Source of the DNA: Cytobacillus dafuensis
GTDB lineage: Bacteria > Bacillota > Bacilli > Bacillales > Cytobacillaceae
Direction of reading: 5' to 3'
Assembly (NCBI RefSeq): GCF_007995155.1
Contig: NZ_CP042593.1
Span: 1,034,001-1,098,000, forward strand
DNA length: 64,000 nucleotides
Position numbers and translations under genes: made by a program. Shown piece after piece: positions 17,720 through 26,074 of the stretch. The number at the start of each line of letters is the position of its first letter. Within the stretch, counting starts at the first letter, position 1. The notes beneath the pieces are model-generated. The model saw only the letters and a program-made list of their open reading frames with translations. It was not told where the DNA came from and did no database searches.

Positions 17720-19246
17720 TTAATCAAGATCAACCTTTCTCAATGGCCTTTTCGTTGGTCCATTTAAAACTTCACCATCATACGTATATCGCGATCCATG
17801 GCAAGGGCAGTCCCATGTTCGTTCAGCTTCATTCCACTCAGTTTCACAGCCCAGATGTGTACATGTTGTATCGACCAGATGCAGTTTTCCTTCCTTATCA
17901 CGGTAAGCTCCTGCTCTTTTTCCATTCACCATGACAACAGCGCCCTCATCATTTTCTATGTCACTAGGTTCTTTTGGAGCTACTTCTAGTTTTCCACTTA
18001 TCAAATGTCCTGCTACATCGGTATTAATCGAGATGATTTGCTTTATGCTAGGGTCTGCTTGGAATCTTGATGGATCAAATAATTCACGATACTGATTTTC
18101 TTTTTCAGTGATAATATCCTTCAATAGCATGGCTGCAAAAGTCCCGTTTGTCATTCCCCATTTTCGGAAGCCAGTGGCAACAAGAATATTCTGCTTGGTA
18201 GAAGTAATAGGGCCGATGTATGGGACATTGTCAAGTGTTACTAAATCCTGTGCAGACCAGCGATATGGGAATTCATTAATTCCGAGCACCTCTTCGGCAA
18301 AGCCTTCAAGTGCCTCATAATGCTTCATCATATTAATGCCCTGACCTGTTTTGTGACCTTCACCACCAACAAGTATTAATTTTTCATCATTAAAAGGGGT
18401 ATATCTTAATGAGCGAGTAGGCTCATCAGCACTATAATACATCCCACCAGGGTAATCCATTTTTGATTTTACTCCAAGGACGTAGGATCTGCTAACATAC
18501 ATTCTTGCAAAATAGAAGCCCATCATATCTACAAACGGAAAGTGAGAGGCAACAATTACATGTTTGCAGTTTACTCGATGACCATCCCTCGTAATGATGA
18601 CTGGATGATCGCCTTCCCCTATATCTGTTGCGGTCGTTTTTTCATAAACAATTCCACCAGCTTCAACGAAATCTTCCAATAATTTTTTCATATATTTTAA
18701 AGGATGAAATTGTGCTTGATTATTCATGACAATGGTGGCCTTTGTTTTAATATCAAAAGGGATGCCATCTACAAGGCTGCCATTAATCCCAAGCTTTTGA
18801 TAGGCATCCATTTCGGTTTCTATTTTTTTTGCATACTTATCAGAAGTGGCATATATAAATGATTGTTCTTCACTAAAGTCGCAATCAATACTTTTTTCCT
18901 TCACCTTGTTACGAACAAAATCAATTGCACTGCTTTCCGCCTCAAAATAAAGCTTAGCTTTCTCAATTCCAAAGTGGTTAATTAGTTCGTCATAAATCAA
19001 TCCATGCTGGGCTGTTAGTTTTGCAGTTGTATGGCCTGTTGTTCCGGTTAGAATATTTCCAGCTTCTAGAATTGCCACTTTGAAACCTTCTTTTATTAGA
19101 AGATATCCAGCGGTAATTCCAGTAATTCCACCGCCAACAATGGCTATATCAACAGAAGTATGCTCTGTTAGCTTTTCGAATGATGGCAGAGGGATTTCTC
19201 TCCAATAAGACTCTGGGAACTGCGGCATTTTATTATTTGATGTCAT
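17720..19246 (-). CDS. yhfW: FAD-dependent oxidoreductase with C-terminal Rieske domain (YhfW-like)
   Basis: 508 residues from ATG 19246, which has AGGAGGAAAGGT directly upstream; the longer reading frame start lacks an RBS. The N-terminal DAO fold starts with DIAIVGGGITGITAG (about 31-45), the FAD-binding dinucleotide motif. The C-terminal Rieske [2Fe-2S] domain has CTHLGC and CPCHGSRY, supplying the Cys/His ligands. The domain order and length match B. subtilis YhfW. Its physiological substrate is not known to me. Monocistronic, ending in the shared terminator structure. Confidence 0.92.
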   Translation of the reverse strand: MTSNNKMPQFPESYWREIPLPSFEKLTEHTSVDIAIVGGGITGITAGYLLIKEGFKVAILEAGNILTGTTGHTTAKLTAQHGLIYDELINHFGIEKAKLYFEAESSAIDFVRNKVKEKSIDCDFSEEQSFIYATSDKYAKKIETEMDAYQKLGINGSLVDGIPFDIKTKATIVMNNQAQFHPLKYMKKLLEDFVEAGGIVYEKTTATDIGEGDHPVIITRDGHRVNCKHVIVASHFPFVDMMGFYFARMYVSRSYVLGVKSKMDYPGGMYYSADEPTRSLRYTPFNDEKLILVGGEGHKTGQGINMMKHYEALEGFAEEVLGINEFPYRWSAQDLVTLDNVPYIGPITSTKQNILVATGFRKWGMTNGTFAAMLLKDIITEKENQYRELFDPSRFQADPSIKQIISINTDVAGHLISGKLEVAPKEPSDIENDEGAVVMVNGKRAGAYRDKEGKLHLVDTTCTHLGCETEWNEAERTWDCPCHGSRYTYDGEVLNGPTKRPLRKVDLD

Positions 19247-19344
19247 ACCTTTCCTCCTATAGGCTTCTACATTGTCATACATAATTTTTCCAATTACATT
19301 CATTTGTATACAAAATGTATAGGAGAATAGGAAGTATGGATGAA

Positions 19345-19380
19345 TTAAAAAAGCTGGCTATACAAAAATAGCCAGTTCTT
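19345..19380 (-). terminator. Terminator of the 51-residue membrane protein gene
   Basis: On the minus strand CTGGCTA and TAGCCAG pair around an eight-base loop and are followed by CTTTTTT. Confidence 0.75.
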
Positions 19381-19383
19381 GTT

Positions 19384-19539
19384 TCAATCTTTTTTCTCAG
19401 AATCTTCATTTTGGGGTATTGGATCGATAGAACTTGAGTGTTCCTTATTTGTTGCATTATTAATAAAGTAGAAAAGTAAAATACCGACGATACCTAATGA
19501 AATAACAAAGCCTATTGTTGTAATGAGCATTAAACTCAT
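19384..19539 (-). CDS. Small single-pass membrane protein (51 residues)
   Basis: ATG at 19539 with AAGGGAGGTTAACTC upstream, an excellent RBS. The product has one membrane helix (about 5-27, MLITTIGFVISLGIVGILLF) followed by a hydrophilic tail ending EDSEKKD. It resembles other tiny Bacillus membrane proteins in form, but I cannot name the family. It has its own terminator and sits just upstream of, and co-directional with, the YhfW-like gene, separated by that terminator. Real-gene confidence comes from RBS, topology and terminator together. Confidence 0.7.
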   Translation of the reverse strand: MSLMLITTIGFVISLGIVGILLFYFINNATNKEHSSSIDPIPQNEDSEKKD

Positions 19540-19752
19540 GAGTTAACCTCCCTTTTCATTCGAACGATATCATTTGCATAAAAGATTTAATGGAGAAGAG
19601 AGAACTTCGTATATGTGTAAAAATAAGGCTATTTAATATAAATATATGCTTTAAGATGATTTATTTTGACAATAAAAAAAAGGGATTATTGCTACAAGGA
19701 ATGAATTAATCATGTATATATTGCTACCGTAATTAATCTGGAGGGATAAACG

Positions 19753-20232
19753 ATGAAATGGAAAACAGCAGATATTTGTGACGAATTCGGAATGGATTTA
19801 GAAGTGTGTCAGCAGGAGTTTCATTCATATGGAGGTAAGAAACAATTTTTCGGCCCGATTTCGGCAGTTAGAGTATTTGAAGATAATGTGTTAGTCGAGG
19901 AATCTCTCGAAACGATACCAGAAGGAAATGTACTCATTGTCGATGGGGGAGGATCGAAAAGATGTGCTTTGCTGGGAGATCGCCTAGGTGAAATCGCCGT
20001 ACGTAGAAAGCTTGCAGGTGTAATCATCAATGGTTGTGTAAGAGACACAGCTGACTTGGCTCAACTTGATGTGGGTATTCTAGCAATTGGAAGCAATCCA
20101 TTAAGAAGCAAAAAGGATGGAAAAGGTGACTTAGGCATTACAGTGACATTCGGGGGAATTGATTGGAGCCCAGGAGATTATGTATATGCAGATGAAGATG
20201 GAGTAGTTGTGAGTCCTAAAAGTCTTCTCTAA
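19753..20232 (+). CDS. rraA: RraA-family protein (putative HMG/CHA aldolase-like)
   Basis: 159 residues, the normal length for RraA. The conserved core is visible: VDGGGSKRCALLGD (about 63-77) and GVIINGCVRDT (about 89-99), the G-x-x-x-R-D region that binds ligand and metal in aldolase members. In enterobacteria RraA inhibits RNase E; Bacillaceae have no RNase E, so an aldolase or another role is more likely here. TGGAGGGATAAACG precedes the ATG. Monocistronic and convergent with the VanW gene. Confidence 0.88.
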   Translation: MKWKTADICDEFGMDLEVCQQEFHSYGGKKQFFGPISAVRVFEDNVLVEESLETIPEGNVLIVDGGGSKRCALLGDRLGEIAVRRKLAGVIINGCVRDTADLAQLDVGILAIGSNPLRSKKDGKGDLGITVTFGGIDWSPGDYVYADEDGVVVSPKSLL

Positions 20233-20292
20233 ACATTCTAATGTTGATTAAGGAAAACTGAATCCGTAAGCCTTCTGCAGATGAAATTTTCT

Positions 20293-20353
20293 AATCAGGT
20301 GGGGGAGAATCCCACCTGATTCCTAAATGTTTCAGCTGGCTGAAACATTTAGG
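20293..20353. terminator. Two adjacent perfect hairpins between convergent genes
   Basis: AATCAGGTGGG / CCCACCTGATT (11 bp, 20293-20321) is followed immediately by CCTAAATGTTTCAG / CTGAAACATTTAGG (14 bp, 20322-20353). There is no strong T-run directly after. They probably end transcription from rraA and/or vanW. Confidence 0.55.
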
Positions 20354-20398
20354 CGGTGTAGTGTTTTTACAAGTTAATTTACACTTTGTACGAGCACT

Positions 20399-21316
20399 CT
20401 AATTCATTTCCTTTTTAAGAATTTCTTCTGGAAGCATCTTGGAAGCTCCAGGAACGAATCTAGGTTCATAATCAATTTCATCTGAGGAAAATATTCGGAT
20501 AATCATTTGTCCCCCAATCGCATTCGCCCGAATTAGTAATGGAAAGCTATATTTATTTTTAAAGCTGAAATCCGGTCCGTACCAGCTTACTGTTGCATCC
20601 CGGCCAGGAGGAACGTACGGAACCTTTTTGGAGTGGGAATAACGCTCAATCATGACTAGACCAGCGCGATCAGCTGCATTAAATAAGGTGGAGGAAACTT
20701 GGCAAATTCCTCCTCCTATATCTTCTGCTAATTCCCCTCTTACAATAACAGGTGCTCGCATATATCCCCGTTCCTTCGTTCTTTTTCCGACAATCCGATT
20801 AAATGAAAAGGTTTCACCTGGGAATAGTACATAGTTATTAATCTCTTCGGCTGCTAAAGAAATATTATGAGAACGTGCTTTATTATTCTCGTTATAATAA
20901 GTGACATATCGACCAATTTGTTTAACTCGAATATGCAGCAGCAGATCCCGATCAACACGTGGGTGAATTGGAAGAGTAGGAACCTCAATGGTAGAAGGAT
21001 TAGAGTTATAAAAATATGTATAAAATAAATCGTTAAAAGCTCTTCGATGAAGTCTGCTGCCTAATTGTTCCTCAATTACCCTGCCTGTATGATCAATAAA
21101 AGCATTTCTTGGCGGTTTATATGTCAGTTTGTCGATTTTATCAAGGAGCTCATTATAATTTGATAAATCTATTAATGGAATACCAGGCTGTGGAATTAAA
21201 TAGTCTGACCGATTGATAATGGTTACAACTTCCCCTTTGCTTTCAATCAATAAGTCATTCTGTGCGTAACTTGGTTGAATAAATAGCAGAAGTCCGCAAA
21301 GCCACTTAAAATTCAT
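20399..21316 (-). CDS. VanW-family exported protein (YoaR-like)
   Basis: 305 residues from ATG 21316; GAAGGAG precedes it at short spacing, and a start 17 codons upstream would spoil the signal peptide. Residues 2-18 (hydrophobic, ending PSYAQ) are a signal peptide. The VanW domain covers about 135-260, with LFPGETFSFNRIVG and GGGICQVSSTLFNAA, the hallmark segment of the family. VanW proteins are common in Bacillus and linked to the cell envelope, with unknown biochemistry. It is the divergent neighbour of the lia operon, consistent with an envelope role. Confidence 0.88.
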   Translation of the reverse strand: MNFKWLCGLLLFIQPSYAQNDLLIESKGEVVTIINRSDYLIPQPGIPLIDLSNYNELLDKIDKLTYKPPRNAFIDHTGRVIEEQLGSRLHRRAFNDLFYTYFYNSNPSTIEVPTLPIHPRVDRDLLLHIRVKQIGRYVTYYNENNKARSHNISLAAEEINNYVLFPGETFSFNRIVGKRTKERGYMRAPVIVRGELAEDIGGGICQVSSTLFNAADRAGLVMIERYSHSKKVPYVPPGRDATVSWYGPDFSFKNKYSFPLLIRANAIGGQMIIRIFSSDEIDYEPRFVPGASKMLPEEILKKEMN

Positions 21317-21447
21317 ATTCTCCTTCACACCTCCTATCTCTAGTATGGATAAGTCATTACATTTCATGTAAATGATCTTTTGAATCTCATTTAGCTAACT
21401 GCTTTACTGCTTCAAAAATGATCTCCCACTTCCGACCACTCTTTTGC

Positions 21448-21463
21448 TACGTCTCAGGTCCTA
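21448..21463 (+). promoter_or_regulatory. Candidate LiaR-binding site upstream of liaI
   Basis: TACGTCTCAGGTCCTA resembles, from memory, the core of the B. subtilis PliaI LiaR box (ACGACTCCGGTCTTA). It lies about 80 bases before the liaI start, the expected position. Confidence 0.4.
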
Positions 21464-21540
21464 GCTAAAAATAAAGCTCAAGCTCGTTATTGAACTTAAG
21501 AAATAAAGGTAAGATGTAATCAAGAAAGGAGGAAACGAAA

Positions 21541-21888
21541 ATGAAAAAATTCGGTTTACTTTTAGCAGGAGGGATTGCAGCGATTGTGCTGTTGTCAAAT
21601 TTAGGACCGATGATCGGTCTAGCAATTAGCATCGCGATTTTATATATCGTGTTTAAACAATTTGTTAAAACAGATTCAACACTCATGAAGATTGGCTGGG
21701 GAATTATTGGATTAATGGCACTGATGGCATCTGCTTCTAATATCCCGGCAATACTTGGAATTGCAGCAGCATATGTCCTTTACCTTGTATATAAAAAATG
21801 GAATAAATCAAAAACAGCAGTAATAGTAGAAGAAAAAGACCCATTCGCCAATTTTGAAAAGCAATGGGCAGAATTAAAAAAGAACTAA
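21541..21888 (+). CDS. liaI: LiaI-like small membrane protein
   Basis: 115 residues with three to four hydrophobic stretches in the first 85 residues and a charged C-terminal tail (EEKDPFANFEKQWAELKKN). AAGGAGGAAACGAA precedes the ATG. It is followed after 31 bases by liaH, the same order as in B. subtilis, where LiaI anchors LiaH oligomers at the membrane under envelope stress (bacitracin, daptomycin, lipid II cycle inhibitors). Identification rests mainly on size, topology and gene order, since LiaI sequences diverge quickly. Confidence 0.85.
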   Translation: MKKFGLLLAGGIAAIVLLSNLGPMIGLAISIAILYIVFKQFVKTDSTLMKIGWGIIGLMALMASASNIPAILGIAAAYVLYLVYKKWNKSKTAVIVEEKDPFANFEKQWAELKKN

Positions 21889-21919
21889 ATCTATAAATAT
21901 TTTAAAGGAGAGATAACAA

Positions 21920-22567
21920 ATGACAAACTTATTTACTCGAATTAAAAATACAGTATTAGCAGATATCAATGAAGTATTGGAACAAAAGGAGAAGAAAAAT
22001 CCAATTGCATTGTTAAACCAATATCTCCGTGAGTGCGAGCTAGAGACTGAAAAAGTCCGTAAGCTGTTAGAGCGTCAATATTCTTTAAAAGAAGAGTTCA
22101 ATCGTGAATACCGTCAAGCTGAGGAATTAGCTGGAAAACGAAAGCGTCAAGCGGAAATCGCTTCACAAGCTGGAGAAAATGAATTGTACTTATTTGCTTC
22201 CCAGGAGCAAGCAAATTATGAAGATCGTGCGGCTCGCTTAAAGGATGCACTAAATCAGGCTATTCAGCAGCTTGCTGATCTAGAAAGAAAATATGAAGAA
22301 ATGAAGCATAAGCTGAAAGACATGCATATTCGTCGTATGGAATTAATGGGAAGAGAAAATATGACTCGTGCCGAAGTGAAAATGAATCAAGTGCTTAATA
22401 ATGACACTTATTCAAATCAATCATACTCTCGCTTCCAAGAAATTGAATCCTATTTAGATCGATTAGAGCATCAAGTAAATAGCTCTTACCATAGAAGCAC
22501 AATTGATGCCCGTATTTCACAAATAGAAAAAGATATGAAAAATAAAGAAACTCATTCTATTTCATAG
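21920..22567 (+). CDS. liaH: LiaH, PspA/IM30-family phage-shock protein
   Basis: 215 residues, almost entirely helical coiled coil, beginning LFTRIKNTVLADINEVLEQKEKKNP, a split form of the PspA/Vipp1 opening. PspA proteins form large rings or spirals that protect stressed membranes. AAAGGAGAGATAACAA precedes the ATG. It is the main LiaR-induced product in B. subtilis. A hairpin follows (22586-22612) that would reduce read-through into liaFSR, as in B. subtilis. Confidence 0.93.
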   Translation: MTNLFTRIKNTVLADINEVLEQKEKKNPIALLNQYLRECELETEKVRKLLERQYSLKEEFNREYRQAEELAGKRKRQAEIASQAGENELYLFASQEQANYEDRAARLKDALNQAIQQLADLERKYEEMKHKLKDMHIRRMELMGRENMTRAEVKMNQVLNNDTYSNQSYSRFQEIESYLDRLEHQVNSSYHRSTIDARISQIEKDMKNKETHSIS

Positions 22568-22585
22568 GGAAAACATGGTATTCTA

Positions 22586-22612
22586 AAAAGGCGTAGGACA
22601 ACTACGCCTTTT
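22586..22612 (+). terminator. Partial terminator between liaH and liaF
   Basis: AAAAGGCGTAG and CTACGCCTTTT form a perfect 11-bp stem with a five-base loop. The T-run is part of the stem, so termination is probably partial and lets some transcript reach liaFSR. Confidence 0.75.
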
Positions 22613-22664
22613 CGGAGCTATTAGAAAGTATTCATTTTTTGAGTTCCAGAAGGGAGGAAGCCCG

Positions 22665-23399
22665 ATGAAAAATAGAATAAAAAGCGAATACATTAGTTGG
22701 ATTTTATTACTGGGAATTATCGTCCTTTTCTTAGAATTTTCCTTTTTTAACCGGGGATTAATTTTCTCCCTTCTTGTTGACGTCGGGATGATTTACTTTG
22801 GTAGGAAATGGAAAAAACGTTCATTAGGAAAAATTTTGTTTTGGCTCGGTATCTTTTTATTGATCATTAGTATTTTTAGTATGATAACAATCAAATTTTT
22901 CCTGCTTGCTATCTTAATCCATTTCTTTATCCAATTTGTCCAGGCGAAGAAAAAACCTGATCATATTAAGCCAGTTATAATGGAGCCAAGTATAAAACTA
23001 GAAAAAGAGACAGTCATAAAGAAAAAACCTCTCTTTTCTAACCACTTTTTTGGGCAGCAAAAAACACCTGATCATGTATATGAGTGGAACGATGTCAATA
23101 TTCAAACAGGAATCGGGGATACGATAATTGACTTAAGTTATACGGTTCTTCCTAAAGGAGAAACGGTTATTTTTATCCGAAATTTAATAGGAAATGTTCA
23201 AGTTCTTGTTCCATATGATATCGAAATTAGTGTTATGCACTCTGTAATTGCGGGCTCAACTGAAGTATTTGAAAACCAAGAATCGAAAATAATTAACCAA
23301 ACAATACAGGTACAAACTCCTCTGTATGATCAAGCAGAACAACGCATCAAAATCTTCACTTCAATCATTGTTGGCGATTTAGAGGTGAAGCGAGTATGA
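22665..23399 (+). CDS. liaF: LiaF, inhibitor of LiaRS signalling
   Basis: 244 residues: four hydrophobic helices in the first ~90 residues, then a soluble beta-helical C-terminal domain (about 125-244; DUF2154/LiaF type) containing NVNIQTGIGDTIIDLSYTVLP. LiaF keeps the kinase LiaS off without stress. GGGAGGAAGCCCG precedes the ATG; the stop overlaps the liaS start (ATGA). A liaG gene, present between liaH and liaF in B. subtilis, is absent; only 97 bases separate them here. Confidence 0.9.
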   Translation: MKNRIKSEYISWILLLGIIVLFLEFSFFNRGLIFSLLVDVGMIYFGRKWKKRSLGKILFWLGIFLLIISIFSMITIKFFLLAILIHFFIQFVQAKKKPDHIKPVIMEPSIKLEKETVIKKKPLFSNHFFGQQKTPDHVYEWNDVNIQTGIGDTIIDLSYTVLPKGETVIFIRNLIGNVQVLVPYDIEISVMHSVIAGSTEVFENQESKIINQTIQVQTPLYDQAEQRIKIFTSIIVGDLEVKRV

Positions 23400-24442
23400 A
23401 TACTGTTCAGCGGCAAACCGTTTGGGGAGTAATCATGTCCATCATAATTTGTGCAATCTTTATTGCTTCTTTTCTGTTTCGCTTTCCTCTTATAGATTGG
23501 GGAGTGTTATGGGAAACAGATGTCATGGATATCCCATTTATCATATTTGTTCCAAGTGTAAGTATAGTCATTGGTATCCTCTTTGGCCTAGCATCAGGAT
23601 TATATTGGAGAAAGCAGATCCATGAAGTAGATAACTGGCTCTATCAAATTGAAGAGGGGCGCCCAGTTGATTTAAAAGATATGAATGCTTCTGGTGATCT
23701 CGAGTCTATTGTACACAGAATAGAAAAAATCCAAAAACAAATTGCTGAGCAGGCAAAATTATCACAAAAGCTAGCTACTGAAAAAGCAGAGGATATTGAG
23801 AATCGAATGCAGGAAATTATTTCACAAGAAAGAAATCGCTTAGCAAGGGAACTACATGATTCTGTCAGTCAGCAGCTATTCGCGGCATCCATGCTGATGT
23901 CTGCCATTAATGAAACAAAACCTCAGACAGATGAGAGGGAAACGAAGCAATTAAAAATGGTAGAGGAAATGATTCACCAATCTCAGCTCGAAATGAGAGC
24001 GCTTCTCCTTCATTTAAGGCCTGTTGCGTTAAAAGGAAAATCACTTCATGAAGGAATAAAAGAATTACTGATTGAATTGTCTCAAAAAGTAAATATGGAA
24101 ATAAAATGGAAAATAGAGGAGTTCCCTCTTGACAAAGGAATCGAGGATCATTTATTCCGAATACTTCAAGAAGCTGTTTCCAATACCCTTCGTCACGCAA
24201 AATCAACGATGCTTGAAGTCTTGCTGATTCAGAGAGACGAATTCGTTATTTTACGTATGGTTGATGATGGTATTGGTTTTGATGTAGATGAAGCAAAAGC
24301 TGGATCCTATGGGCTTCAAAATATGTATGAAAGAGCAGTTGAAGTTGGAGGAACAATCAAAATTATTAGTTTGAAAAATAACGGAACACGCCTTGAAGTA
24401 AAGGTTCCTATTATGAAGCAAGAGGGTGAAGCCAATGATTAA
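23396..24442 (+). CDS. liaS: LiaS sensor histidine kinase
   Basis: 348 residues: two membrane helices (about 10-30 and 47-70) with a very short extracellular loop, typical of intramembrane-sensing kinases, a HAMP-like linker, the HisKA_3 box [18 protein letters not shown] with the phosphoacceptor His near 155, and a HATPase domain ([14 protein letters not shown] ... [11 protein letters not shown]). It overlaps liaF by 4 bases and liaR by 8, consistent with a tightly coupled liaFSR operon responding to lipid II cycle damage. Confidence 0.93.
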   Translation: MNTVQRQTVWGVIMSIIICAIFIASFLFRFPLIDWGVLWETDVMDIPFIIFVPSVSIVIGILFGLASGLYWRKQIHEVDNWLYQIEEGRPVDLKDMNASGDLESIVHRIEKIQKQIAEQAKLSQKLATEKAEDIENRMQEIISQERNRLARELHDSVSQQLFAASMLMSAINETKPQTDERETKQLKMVEEMIHQSQLEMRALLLHLRPVALKGKSLHEGIKELLIELSQKVNMEIKWKIEEFPLDKGIEDHLFRILQEAVSNTLRHAKSTMLEVLLIQRDEFVILRMVDDGIGFDVDEAKAGSYGLQNMYERAVEVGGTIKIISLKNNGTRLEVKVPIMKQEGEAND

Positions 24443-25073
24443 AGTATTATTTGTTGATGACCATGAAATGGTGAGAATTGGGGTTTCTTCTTACTTGTCT
24501 GCACAGCCGGATATTGAAGTGATCGGTGAGGCAGACAATGGAAGAACAGCGATTGATCTAGCTTTGAGCTTACGTCCTGATATTATCTTAATGGACTTAG
24601 TCATGAAGGAAATGGACGGAATTGAGGCAACAAGGAATATCATTGAACAATGGCCAGAAGCAAAAATTATTATTGTTACAAGCTTTCTTGATGATGAAAA
24701 GGTATATCCAGCATTAGAAGCGGGAGCAACAAGCTATATGCTGAAAACCTCAAAAGCTAGCGAAATAGCTGATGCTGTCCGTTCTACATATCGAGGGCAA
24801 TCTGTCCTTGAACCAGAAGTGACTGGCAAAATGATGGTGAAGATGAGACAGAAAAAACAGCAGCTTCCCCATGAAGAGCTTACCGATAGGGAAATGGAAA
24901 TTCTCCTTCTAATGACTGAAGGGAAAACAAACCAGGAAATTGCGGATGAATTGTTTATTGCCCTAAAAACGGTTAAAACGCATGTAAGCAATATCTTAAG
25001 CAAACTGCAAGTTCAAGACCGTACTCAGGCTGTTATCTATGCTTTTAAGCATTCTTTGGTAGACAATGACTAA
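24435..25073 (+). CDS. liaR: LiaR response regulator (NarL/LuxR type)
   Basis: 212 residues from ATG 24435 (GAGGG upstream), preferred over the GTG nine bases earlier that has no spacing to an RBS. The receiver domain has DD at 8-9, phosphoacceptor D54 and a T/K pair later; the LuxR-type helix-turn-helix (about 145-205) includes [20 protein letters not shown] and [14 protein letters not shown]. It activates PliaI. A GAGCGG/CCGCTC hairpin follows the stop at about 25086. Confidence 0.93.
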   Translation: MIKVLFVDDHEMVRIGVSSYLSAQPDIEVIGEADNGRTAIDLALSLRPDIILMDLVMKEMDGIEATRNIIEQWPEAKIIIVTSFLDDEKVYPALEAGATSYMLKTSKASEIADAVRSTYRGQSVLEPEVTGKMMVKMRQKKQQLPHEELTDREMEILLLMTEGKTNQEIADELFIALKTVKTHVSNILSKLQVQDRTQAVIYAFKHSLVDND

Positions 25074-25116
25074 AGCGAGCTAAACGAGCGGTGTCTGAAG
25101 CCGCTCGTGGGCACTT

Positions 25117-25797
25117 TTAATGATGTATGGACTGTACAAAAATACCGTCTTCTTCTAGCCATTCGGCTAAAAAGACATCTTCATAATGCGTAACACCCTT
25201 AGAAATAAGTTGATTTTTTAACCAAGATTCGTCAAAGCCAAGTTCCTTTAATTCGTCCCATAAGACGACTCCATCGCGAATAAGTGTTATAGGCATGTAA
25301 ACGGTTTGAGCGGGGAAATTAAAATTCTCCTGTTTTGTTTTTTGATATCGTGATTTTTTTAGGATGCTGAGTGATCCATTTCCCTCTAAATAGCAAAAAG
25401 CAACCTCCCTAATCGAAAAAGTCTCGCTTTCACGGAGCAAGCCTTGAAGCTGATTTAAATTCAATCTCCCTTTCTTCAATCCTTCTATATCAATAACCCC
25501 ATTTTTGATAAGTGCAATTGGTTTTCCATGAGTAAGTCCACGGAAAAATAAAAATTTTCGATCAAGGTATTCCACTGTAAGTAGCATAGCCCCCCATAAG
25601 CTCATTGAATATAGAATATAAAAAACACCGATTCTTTCCTCATACATCGCATTTCCAAGCATTTCGCTTAAGACGATTGATGTAATAAATGTAAAAGGCG
25701 AAATTTGATTTATTATTTTTCGGCCAACAATCTTCACGATGATATACAAAAAAATGAAGGCAACAACAAGGTCAATCGTTATATGTTTTAAGCTCAA
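25117..25797 (-). CDS. DUF421 membrane protein (YetF/YkjA-like)
   Basis: 226 residues, start TTG at 25797 with GGAG eleven bases upstream. Three N-terminal membrane helices (about 8-25, 38-55 and 60-78) are followed by two small alpha/beta cytoplasmic lobes that include GKPIALIKNGVID and AFCYLEGNGSLSILKK. This is the YetF/DUF421 layout; some members (YetF-type 2Duf) contribute to spore heat resistance and germination in Bacillus, others are uncharacterised. Convergent with liaR. Function not assigned beyond the family. Confidence 0.87.
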   Translation of the reverse strand: MSLKHITIDLVVAFIFLYIIVKIVGRKIINQISPFTFITSIVLSEMLGNAMYEERIGVFYILYSMSLWGAMLLTVEYLDRKFLFFRGLTHGKPIALIKNGVIDIEGLKKGRLNLNQLQGLLRESETFSIREVAFCYLEGNGSLSILKKSRYQKTKQENFNFPAQTVYMPITLIRDGVVLWDELKELGFDESWLKNQLISKGVTHYEDVFLAEWLEEDGIFVQSIHH

Positions 25798-25849
25798 TTC
25801 TCTAAGGCTCCTATCTAATGTAATAAAAACAAAAAGAACTAAACCCTTT

Positions 25850-25903
25850 TTTCCTCAGATTAACGGGCTGGATTTCCCCAACTGATTAAAGTTCCACTTT
25901 ATT
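25850..25903 (+). repeat. Deletion derivative of class-2 repeat
   Basis: CAGATTAACGGGCTG (left-end sequence of the class-2 element) joins directly to CCCCAACTGATTAAAGTT and CCACTTTAT, degenerate forms of its right end. The hairpins in between are missing. It sits in the 277-bp gap between the DUF421 and flippase genes. Confidence 0.6.
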
Positions 25904-26074
25904 AGTAATGAACTTTTCCGTTAAAAATATGAGTGTAATAACTTTTTCTTCAAAGTTTTTCTAATTCGAAAAGAAAAACAATTAAATATTTTATGGACTT
26001 GTCTCATATCTTATACAGAATACGAACTCGGCAATTTGCCGTGCAAACTAGGCTTATGTATAAGGAGAGGCAAA

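Noticed and set aside
21380..21540. Riboswitch or T-box in the lia leader
   Set aside because: No conserved riboswitch core or T-box sequence is visible; only a LiaR-box-like stretch.
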